NCBI RefSeq assembly: GCF_000281045.1
Contig: NW_008246079.1
Span: 3,735-67,734 of the forward strand
DNA length: 64,000 nucleotides
Direction of reading: 5' to 3'
From: Saprolegnia diclina VS20
Lineage: Eukaryota > Oomycota > Saprolegniomycetes > Saprolegniales > Saprolegniaceae
The notes under the pieces were generated by a model, which saw nothing but the letters and a program-made list of their open reading frames with translations, had not been told where the DNA came from and made no database searches. Both the position numbers and the translations under genes were made by a program. Positions 11,101 to 19,300 of this stretch are shown piece by piece (positions within the stretch are counted from its first letter, which is position 1; the number at the start of each line of letters is the position of its first letter).

Positions 11101-11288
11101 CAGCCAAGTGGTCGCCGATTACAACGTAAGTATTTGCTTCTGTCCGAGTGCCCAACGGTGTCGAGTAGCTCGAGCCGTACCAAGCCGACCGCCTCTTGAC
11201 CCTTCTCTCGAGCTCTGACGAGAGCGTCTTGGACGACGCGCCGCTGCTGTCGAGGCTAGAGACGCTCGACTTTTCCAACATTGCCTAA
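8175..11288 (+). CDS. Coiled-coil protein with F-x-P-x-I motifs (13 exons)
   Basis: I assembled 13 exons: 8175-8519, 8567-8599, 8650-8703, 8749-9066, 9110-9204, 9247-9718, 9763-9928, 9977-10096, 10142-10419, 10466-10651, 10699-10869, 10916-11125 and 11169-11288. They give 855 residues, and the introns are 42-50 nt. The intron at 9929-9976 is the least certain because reading through it is also open. The product has an acidic N-terminus (MEFEDFPSDDD), charged helices, FFRPKIN and TFAPDLR motifs, the segment RLYEQGLEQRRERDERV, and a C-terminal region with LDVYADSDVPALVSQVV. Repeated F-x-P-x-I plus charged coiled coil resembles poorly characterised cilium- or microtubule-associated protist proteins; that link is inference. 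A TATA-like run sits at 8159-8170, immediately before the ATG. Confidence 0.7.
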
Positions 11289-11303
11289 GATTTATGCAAG
11301 TTC

Positions 11304-12472
11304 TTAGCTCTCGGCGAGCTCGTGGCCGCAGCGCCGGCAAAACTTGGCGTCGTCCTGGTGGAGGTTCATGAACGGCCGGCAGTTGGGCGTTTGACAGTGC
11401 AGGACACGGAAGCCCATGTCGGTGAGCGAGACGGTCGACGGCGTCGCGTTGAGCACGAGGGGGCACGCGATGAGGCCGTAGCCTAAGCTCGAAGGTGAAA
11501 CCAGAGATTCTCTGGCAGAGATTCGGAGAACCCGAAAACATGACGAGCGTCGCGAGCATCTTGCCGGGCACCGTCTGCGGCGTAATGTCGCCGTACCCGA
11601 CGGTCGTGAGCGTCACCACCGTCCAGTACATGCTCACGGGGATGTTCGAGTAGCCGTGGCGCTCGCCTACGCAGTATGAGGAGCCGTTCCCTTCTGCCAT
11701 GACAAGGACCTTCGATGAGATACATGGCGCATCCGATCACAAGGATCATTGTAAAGGTTGCGCAGAGGAAGACGGCGATGCGGCGCTTGTTGGTGTGGAT
11801 GTTGTCGGCCAAAGTCGCCGCCGCTTCGAGGAAGCGCGCGAGCTTGAGGATGCGAAAGACCCTACGAGAGCAATGCCACTGGAGGTGCGGAGGTGGAAGA
11901 GGGTACCGGAGGATGCGAAAGACGCGAAGCACGGCAAGGTGCACGAGCGGGCGCGCTGTCGGAACGAAGACGACCAAGTACGTCGGAAGGATCGAGACGA
12001 GGTCCACGACGCCGAGCGGGCTCTTGGCGTACTCGCGCGGCTGGCGCAAGCAGAGTACGCGCAGAACGTACTCGACCGAGAAGAGAAGCGTAAAGAGGAT
12101 CTCGAGGAAGAGCAGCGTGTTGTCGAACGACTCGCGGATCGAGCGGACGCTGTCGAGCACGGCGACCGTGACACTCACGATCGTTAGCACCATGATGGCG
12201 AGGTTGATGCGCTGGCCATGGCGCGTGCTCGTCAGGTAGAGCGTCTCGTACGTGAGCTGCCAGCCGGCGCGCCAGCGCACATCGTCCCGGCGGCCACTCA
12301 CCTTGGGCGACGAGCCAGGCGTGTCCGCGGTCGGAACCATGGGCGGCGGATCGAGCGGCGCGAGATGCTTGCGGCGCGTTGGGCTGAGCGGGTTGCTACC
12401 CTCGCGGATGCCAAGGATGACCTCCTCGGACGGGCTGTTGGCTTGCACCTCTTCGTACTCCTCGGCCATCAT
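11304..12472 (-). CDS. Voltage-gated potassium channel with C-terminal zinc ribbon
   Basis: Four exons (12472-11907, 11861-11710, 11666-11532, 11482-11304) give 343 residues, with introns of 45, 43 and 49 nt. A six-helix Kv subunit is visible: S1 about 91-108, S2 119-141, S3 152-170, S4 from about 176 with RVFRILRVFRILKLARF, and a pore loop with the filter TTVGYGD at about 260-266. That makes it a K+-selective plasma-membrane channel, active as a tetramer. After S6 (MLATLVMFSGYGLIACPLVL) a short tail carries C314, C319, C333 and C336 (C-x4-C-x13-C-x2-C), a zinc-ribbon-like arrangement unusual for Kv channels. The upstream in-frame start is TTG, so the ATG at 12472 is used. The gene is convergent with the preceding coiled-coil gene, only 15 bp away. 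Confidence 0.88.
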
Positions 12473-12994
12473 GCTCAACGCCAAATTCAACAGAGCTGCG
12501 AGACTGGGTCTCGAGCTTCGAACTTCGTGTCTTTATCATACAAGCGTAAATGATCCCTCCAGCTTCGAACTACGACGGCGCACGGGATTGGTTGATTGAC
12601 GGAACGAAATTGATTACGCAGGGTAAAAAGTATCTTGGAATGAGACAGGAATAAAATAAACAAGCACATTGTATACTATTTCAGTGAGCCGAATTGGTGT
12701 TATGAAGCGGCCGACAAAGCAAAGCTGGGGACTGTCGCCGACGAGGCGACTCTGTACATTTCTGTCGCCGGTTTGCTATCGAGCCATCTCACGCTTTGGG
12801 AAGAAGCAGCGTGTGGAACCATGGTGTGGATCGCGCCTGCTAGATTACTTTGCGTAAAAGACTGTGATCCCTTCCCTCCAACTACACTATATTCAATCTT
12901 CGAGCTTCGATAAATTCTCGTCTAAGTGCGATGGTCGATCTCACTTCGAACTTCGCTTTGTCGATTTGAAAATTCCAATTCGACGGCAGCGACG
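12473..12994. other. Divergent intergenic region
   Basis: About 520 bp between the Kv channel (-) and the TOG gene (+), presumably holding both promoters. It has repeated CTTCGA-type words around 12895-12960 (ATCTTCGAGCTTCGAT, CTTCGAACTTCG) but no gene or RNA that I can support. Confidence 0.5.
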
Positions 12995-14345
12995 ATGCGC
13001 GCTCCGATGCAGCGGCTGAAGGACAAGGTAGACATAGCTCCATGCGGCGAGAGGTCGATGGTCTCATGATGGAGGCTGCTAGATGAGCATATGCGAGCGC
13101 ACGCTGATGAGCCACCACACGCCCGCGGCGACGGTCGTCAAGGCCCTCAGCAACGTCAGCGATACGGTGATGGAGCTGCACAGCCTCGGTCAGCTCGACA
13201 CCGACAAGTGCATCCACGAATTCAACCTCATCGCGGTACACCGCCATCCGTGGTGCGTCGGAAGAGGTCGCTCTCATGGTGCGCATTAGGACACGGTCTT
13301 TCTGCAGCTCGACAATACCAACCCACAAGTGCTCGCGTCGGTCTGCGACCTCCTCCGCGCCCTGTCCGTCTGCTGCGGCGAGATGTTGCGACCGACTGCC
13401 GATGCGCTCATCAGTGACATCTTCGTCCTCTGTGGCCACAGCGCGCGCAACGTGGCGTTCCACGCCAAGGAGTGCGTGACGCAGTGGACGCAGCATACGT
13501 CCTATGCGCTGCAGCCCGTCGTGACGATCCCAGACGCGCGCTTCAGGTCGCATCAAGGTACTTCCACGTAGCTGTTCATGGAGCTCATGGGCCGCGTAGA
13601 CAATGTATTGTACGCCTATCACTTTGCGCTGCAAGTGCCCACGATCTGCGACCAGTGGCAAACGGCCGAGATCGCCCCGTACCACGAGGAGATCTTCCAG
13701 GTCCTCTCCGCCTGCATCGAAGACGATAACACGACGATCCGCGTGGCTGGCTTCAAGGCGCTTAGCGCGCTCTTTGATTTCCAGCGCCACGAGATGAAGA
13801 TGAGCGCGACGCTCCTCGCCGAGAGCTACTTGGGTGCGATCTCAAAGCACATCATCCACGATATCCTGCGCGAGCTGCCGCAGTCGCTGCTTGCCCAGAC
13901 GCTCTCGGCGTACCACGCTCGGCAGTCGCATGCGGCGCCGACACCCAAGTTCCGGACGCAGGAGCTCATGTACCAGACGCCGCGCCGGCAGCAAGCGCCC
14001 AAGAGCTTCCAGAGTCGCATGATGCTCGCGAAAGGGTCGCCCGCCATCAAAGCGCCCTCGACGTACTTTGCCCAGCGCAGGCCGGTGCAAGAAGACGCCG
14101 GGCTCCGGTCGCGCCGGCCGCGCCAGCCACTCTTTGCCTCGACCGACAATACCGCCGTTGTTGCGACCAACCGCTGGGATCAGGTCGGGAAGCTCTGTCG
14201 CATGGGCGGTCGCGGCTGCCGCTGGCTCGTCGACCAAGTGCTGCCTCGCCGCGTCCAGCGCTGGCTCACCTTCTGGATCACTGTCGTCTCGGTCGTCTTT
14301 ACGCTCGTCTCGGTCCTCTACTGGGTTCTCCTGGCGCCAGCCTAG
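12995..14345 (+). CDS. Tail-anchored TOG/CLASP-domain protein
   Basis: Four exons (12995-13027, 13083-13235, 13290-13520, 13572-14345) give 396 residues with introns of 55, 54 and 51 nt. Residues about 50-240 form HEAT-like helices matching the CLASP N-terminal/TOG pattern: DNTNPQVLASVCDLLRAL, ARNVAFHAKECVTQW, a QVPTICDQWQ segment and ACIEDDNTTIRVAGFKAL. TOG domains bind tubulin or microtubule lattices. The remainder is basic and Ser/Pro-rich, and it ends in one hydrophobic helix (WLTFWITVVSVVFTLVSVLYW) followed by only a few residues, so it should insert as a tail anchor with the TOG domain in the cytosol. The 3' boundary of the third intron is the least certain splice. Confidence 0.72.
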
Positions 14346-14801
14346 ATGTAGCCACATAGTACAGACGCCGTCGTGGCGTATAACTTAGTCGATCGTGTTA
14401 TAAACGCGCGCAGAGTCAGGAGAAGGGGCTGGTGCTTCAAGCCGCGTTGGGTTGCACTCGTGAGTGACCTCAGTTGCGCATCTGCCATTCCGCCGTTGAA
14501 GCTGCGTCGTGCGCCCACCTTCTGGCCGCATCGCATGCACGGAGCAAAGGTGATCGCGAATCTAGAATCGTGAAGCCTTCTCTCCATCGCACCGTCCTGC
14601 AGGGCGTGGGTCAGGTAGGATAAGTTCTTATTGCTGCTGAGAATACTGGTGCTGCTTCAATTCCCGTGGTCCTTGTTCTTTGTCGTCGGGAGGGTGGAAT
14701 GCGCGTCAATATTTTCGGCACCACGTCCATGTGCATACAGCTGCTGCAGTGCGGCCAGCCTGCCGCTGCTGCTCATTCTCCGATTTGCCAGACACTACAC
14801 C
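14346..14801. other. Intergenic region, no gene seen
   Basis: About 455 bp between the TOG gene and the secreted-protein gene. A 7-bp inverted repeat (14434-14440 with 14496-14502) gives a tRNA-like outline, but the internal promoter B box is absent (see rejected items). Open frames crossing 14631-14801 lack an ATG and run into the signal peptide of the next gene. Confidence 0.5.
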
Positions 14802-15425
14802 ATGCAACTCATCTCGCTAGCCCTCCTCGCTGCCGTCGTCGCTGGCGACTCGCCCACCGCCGCGCCCACGACGCCGGCGCCGACGACGACGTCGTTCTGC
14901 TCGCCCAACATGGCCATTTGCTACACGAACGCCGGCGTGCCCTCGACGTGCTACAACCCCGCGCACTCTGGCTGCTGCAACGGCAGCCCGTACCTCCTCT
15001 GGGACTGGCAGTCCATGCCGCAGTACTGCTGCAAGGACAGCACCGGCCACTACAGCGTCGTCGCCGCCTACGGGTGCCCGACGCTCACGCCCAACGCCAC
15101 AACGTCCGCGCCCTCCAACGTCACGACGGCGCCGGGCACCAACACGACGACGACGCCCGTCATTACGCTGCCGCCTGTGACCGGTTGCACGCCCGTGAGC
15201 GTTCGTGGCGACGCCACGTATTGCATTGAAGGGCCCATCTGCAGCGGCGACGGACTCTTGCCGGCGGGCATCAAGTGCCCAGTTGCCGGCGCCGTTGCCT
15301 CGGCTGACTGCCACTCGCACCTGCCGAGCTACGTGAGCGGCACCGACTGCGCGCTCGCGGTCAACACGACGTGCGCCAAGATCCCGACGGGCGCGTGGGG
15401 CTGCGTCCTCCCGTCGTCCTTGTAA
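14802..15425 (+). CDS. Secreted cysteine-rich protein with Thr/Pro linkers
   Basis: The start at 14802 gives 207 residues beginning with a clear signal peptide (MQLISLALLAAVVAG). Two cysteine-rich modules are separated by a Thr/Pro/Asn-rich linker likely to be glycosylated. The first (about 30-90) contains CYNPAHSGCCNGSPYLLW and a CC pair. The second (about 127-205) contains ATYCIEGPICSGDGLLPAG, SADCHSHLPSY and a terminal TGAWGCVLP. Modules like the second occur on secreted carbohydrate-active proteins of water moulds, so a wall- or chitin-binding role is likely, but no catalytic domain is present. It acts outside the cell. Confidence 0.75.
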   Translation: MQLISLALLAAVVAGDSPTAAPTTPAPTTTSFCSPNMAICYTNAGVPSTCYNPAHSGCCNGSPYLLWDWQSMPQYCCKDSTGHYSVVAAYGCPTLTPNATTSAPSNVTTAPGTNTTTTPVITLPPVTGCTPVSVRGDATYCIEGPICSGDGLLPAGIKCPVAGAVASADCHSHLPSYVSGTDCALAVNTTCAKIPTGAWGCVLPSSL

Positions 15426-15485
15426 ACGCGTAACATATCCTCTCGTGTATCTAGTCGACGCACCATTAAGTTAAAAGATGGAGGG

Positions 15486-16139
15486 CTACGCGTGGCCATT
15501 GTAGAAGTACGAGATAACGCTACGCGTCAACTGCATAGCGGTCTGTAGTGTGCTGCGCCACAGCGGCGCGTCGCGGTGCACGATGCGGTGGGAGGTAGGG
15601 CGGAGGTGTTTGGTGGACTGCGCCATCGCGTTCGTCTCTTGTCGCCACTCATGGCGCTTGCGGTGCGCGACGAGGCAGGCGACGCCGAGGATAACGCCGC
15701 ATGCGAGGCTCGGGCCCATGAGGAGGAAGGCTAAGGCCGGCGGGCCGTCCAAGACAAGCACGACGAGGCCCAAGCACCATCCAAAAAAGCCCCCAATGAT
15801 ACCACCCAGCAGCAGCAGCAGGATCTCGTGGTAGGTCGATCGCTCATGAGCCGCGATCTTGGCCTTGGCTCGCCGAGCGACCGCTGTGACCTGGATCCGC
15901 TTGGTCTCGGAGAGCTCGAGACGCCGCTCCATTGTGCGCACGCGCGCCTTGTAGGCCTCGACCTCCGACCGCAGCTCGTGCACGATGAGCTTGGCCACGT
16001 CGCGCTGCGCCATGAGCTCCTCTTCCATGAGCGTGGTGTCCATGGCCAGTTGGTGAATCTCAAGCTTGTTCGGATTTTCCGAAAAGGTCAGATCTTGGCC
16101 GAGATTGGAAGCGCACCAATCAACGGCCAGTATTAGCAT
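15486..16139 (-). CDS. Coiled-coil protein with two membrane helices
   Basis: The longest ATG frame gives 217 residues. The first 32 codons overlap a repeat that also occurs upstream of the 21911 gene, so the ATG at 16043 (MDTTLMEEELMAQRD) may be the true start. A charged coiled coil (about residues 33-105, with MERRLELSETKRIQ) precedes two hydrophobic helices containing EILLLLLGGIIGGFFGWCLG and ALAFLLMGPSLACGVILGVA, then a basic tail ending FYNGHA. I do not recognise the family. Topology suggests a membrane protein with both ends on the same side. It is divergent from the giant membrane protein gene at 16374, 235 bp away. Confidence 0.65.
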   Translation of the reverse strand: MLILAVDWCASNLGQDLTFSENPNKLEIHQLAMDTTLMEEELMAQRDVAKLIVHELRSEVEAYKARVRTMERRLELSETKRIQVTAVARRAKAKIAAHERSTYHEILLLLLGGIIGGFFGWCLGLVVLVLDGPPALAFLLMGPSLACGVILGVACLVAHRKRHEWRQETNAMAQSTKHLRPTSHRIVHRDAPLWRSTLQTAMQLTRSVISYFYNGHA

Positions 16140-16250
16140 CGAAGACGTCGAAACTTCGATCGAAGCTGGCTCAGTGGATACAAAAAGAGTGTGTTTACAA
16201 GACAGCCATCATCTGACCTGCGACTGCGGGCACCAACTTCAACGTGCCGA
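16082..16250 (+). repeat. Direct repeat copy L (upstream of giant membrane gene)
   Basis: A segment of about 165 bp related to 21485-21645, estimated at about 70% similarity by eye. Shared landmarks in order are AAAAGGTCAGAT, CCAATCAA, ATCGTCGAAGA-like sequence, the palindrome CTTCGATCGAAG, ACAGCCATYATCTGACC and CACTTCAAC-like sequence. It lies upstream of the gene at 16374 and overlaps the 5' end of the minus-strand coiled-coil gene. Confidence 0.7.
16154..16165. promoter_or_regulatory. Palindromic element CTTCGATCGAAG, left copy
   Basis: A perfect 12-bp palindrome inside the 165-bp repeat, about 210 bp before the ATG at 16374 and 26 bp before the possible divergent ATG at 16139. The identical palindrome is retained at 21555-21566 although the flanks have diverged. 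It is a candidate site for a dimeric regulator; no binding protein is known to me. Confidence 0.45.
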
Positions 16251-16373
16251 TGGTTGCCTAAGGCAAAATCATGTATCGCTAGTGCTCGCCTAGCGATCTA
16301 TGGGACCAAATATAACTATACCGTTGGGAAATAATGACTAAGGATTTGAAACGCCGACGCACCTTTTCGCGCG

Positions 16374-19300
16374 ATGCTTATCGGGCTCGCCTTCCTTGCC
16401 GCCTTCCTTGGCGCGAGCGTCTGGTACATTGCGATCGTGGCGCCAACGCTCGCCAACGACCACTTTTGGTCGGGCTTTGAGGCGTCCGCAGCACAGGCGT
16501 ACTTGCTCGACGTCTACCGCATGCAGCTCACGACGACGGCGTCTGCGACCCTCGACCTCGGCTCGCCGTCTCAAGCCATTTTAAAGCCCTACAGCCTGTC
16601 TACCACATCGGGGCATGTCAACCCCGCGTACCCGCGTGCCTTGGCCCTGGCCCGCTACAGCTCGCTCGAGGACGCTGTCGAGCATCTGCGCACCCTCGGC
16701 GTCTACCTCTCGACGATGTTTTGCTGGGCCGACTTTGGCCGGCGCTGGGAGGTTGGGCACACGGCCGCTCGCCAAGCGCGTTGTGACGCGACGAACGGCG
16801 CCGTGTACTTGGAGGCGTACCTCCGCAACGTCGACGCGTGGGCAGCCATCGACGTGAGCATTGTCTTTGTGAACGCGATCGTACAGCAGCCGCAAGGCGC
16901 TGCGTGGTGGACAAGCGTCCTAGCGCCGCAGGTGTCGGTCGCAGACGAGGCAGCTTACTGGCACAGCTGTCAAGTAACCAGTTTTCAAGCGCAGTGGTCC
17001 AACGACTACCAACTCGGGCTCGTAGAGACCATTGCCGTGCGCAACATGCTCGGGTGGCACCAGGCGCTGACTGTGTCGGCGATCGCGTTCGCAGACCGGG
17101 GGGCGCTCGGCACGTCGCTCTTCCTCAACCCTTCCTTCTCATACAACCTCTGGATTGCGCAGGCCAACTACGGCGCCGGTCTGAACACCAGCATCGTTCG
17201 CAACCTCCCCGACTACATGGGCGACGGTGAGCTGGAGCAGTACACGGGTGTCTACCTCGCGACGCCTGCGAGCGTCATCGTCCACGAGTGTCTGGGTCCG
17301 CTCACGGCCGTCGACTTGTATCTTGTCGCTCCACCCTACGCTCTCGTGACTGCCCTCCGAGCGGTCGAATCTGCCATCGCCGTCGCACTGCAAGCCGACG
17401 ACGATCTTCTTACAGCGTATGCACTGCTGCCGTCGCCGACACTCGACCCGGTCCCTCGCGCCTGGTCGTCTGGTGACTTTGTGTTTTACGGCGGCAGTCC
17501 ACTGTGCTTGTACCACCCTGGCACCACCAGTGTGCTGCAGTCGTTTGCCTTCGACGACACGTGCAACGCACTCGTGCCGAGTCACTTGAATGTTCACCCG
17601 ATGGCCGCGATGGTGGCGTCCTTGGCCGTCGACGCAGCGGACGACCCGTGTGCCCTGTGCAGTGCTAGTACGCGAGCCGCTTGCAGCTCTCTTCGTGCAG
17701 CAACAACGATGATCCTGCGCAACACTTCTCTGCGCGACGAGAGGGCGACGCTTCTGTCGACGGCGCACGCCGTTCTCGACGACATTGAGGTCGTGCAGCT
17801 GGCGATGACAAGGTCGCAAGCGCCAATTCTGCTGCGCCACGCACTTCTCGGCGCTGGTGACTGGGAATACTTTGGCTGGATCGCGCTCATGGACTGGGTG
17901 TACGGCGACCGCGAGGTCGTCTCGTTTCAAGGCGACGTCGCAACAGTCCACATCATGTCGGAGCCGCTGCCGCCCATCGTCGTCACCCCGAATGCGCTCG
18001 AAGTTCCTAAGAGCACGAGCCTCTGTCTCTACTCCAACCTCGTAACCTCCACAAGCATTTTGGTCGTTGTCGCCGTCATTGCAGCCGCCGGCGCCGATCG
18101 ACAGAGCGGCAACCACCTGCTCTGTTTCTTTCGCGTTGCCGGACCCGTCTGGGTCGGCCGACCGCTGCTGCTCTTGCGTGCTCTGCCCGCCATGGCCGCG
18201 CTGTGCACTGCACCGCTCACGTTTCACGGTGACGCTCGCTTGGGTCGGTTCGACCAAACGCCTCGGCCACTCCTGCACACGTGCGTCCTTGCGCTTGAAG
18301 CGACGTGGATCACGACGGTCGTCAACGATATCTTGCTCGTTGTGACCACCCGCCGCGCCCGACGCGCCGCCGTCGTGAGTGGCGCGCTTACTTGGCTAGG
18401 ACTTGTGATGTTTGATGTTGCGGCGCCGCTGGAAGCGCACGCGACAGTGGAGCGGACCTGCAGAAGCCAAGACGGTGTACTGCACTGCGCCAGCGGAATT
18501 GTCGCGATTGGCTCGCTGGACCGCGCGTTTTGCATGCTAGCTCTCATGGCGCTGGCGTTGTTTTGCGGCTACGTCTGCATACCCCCCGAGCGCGCACTTC
18601 GCGAGACGCCCAAAGACGCACATTTCGTGCCGGCGAGCGTCATCGCTTACGTGGCACCCTCGTGCGAAAGCTGGCCCATCGACCACGCGACCGCGGTCAT
18701 GAGCGGCTTCTTCCGGTGTCGCGTTGGGTCTAGGGTCTACATGCTCGACCTGAAGCTCTGGCGAGTCTTTACGACGGACGTTGGCCCCCGGGTCGACCCT
18801 ATTTTGGCCATCGACACCCACCTCGTCGCTGTCGGTCACACATCGTGGCGTGCGCGCGGCAAGGTCATTGCGGGCCTAGCTTACGTGACGTTTTCTGCTG
18901 TGGGTAGCATCTCGTACCTCCAGCTCTCGACCGTCAACTTGGGCAACGACATGTACTGGGCGACGTTCAACACGTCTGGCATGCACACGTTTGTCGCCAA
19001 CTGGTTTCACCGCGAGTTCATGACGGAGCACAGCAGTGTCCGCCTCGACGCGCCTGAGTTTGCCGACGTCTTGATCGACTACGGGTCACCCGAAGCGCTC
19101 ATTCAGTACTCGCCCTTGCGAGCGCGGGCCATCCAGTCCGAGAGCGGGTCGGAATTGTTGATGATGCTGCATGGTTTGCGTGAGATGGACGGATGCAATG
19201 TGCCTTGGATCGCAACCATGTACTGCTGGGTGGACTTTGATCAAACACTCGAGATGGCGTCGTCGTCCCGTCGACAGGCGCGCTGCCGTGATCAGTATGC

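Noticed and set aside
11685-11700. A 16-nt micro-intron in the Kv channel before the pore
   Set aside because: A 43-nt intron (11667-11709) with a TAG acceptor gives a better channel sequence (YLIEGERHGYSNIP), and the 16-nt option leaves extra residues not seen in the family.
14434-14502. tRNA-like outline on the minus strand with 7-bp acceptor-like arms and a D-arm-like segment
   Set aside because: No T-arm/B-box consensus and no convincing anticodon stem; a tRNA scan would be decisive, with a high covariance score needed to revive it.
17139-18278. A 379-codon minus-strand frame inside the giant membrane gene
   Set aside because: No domain or signal, and antisense to well-structured coding with membrane helices.
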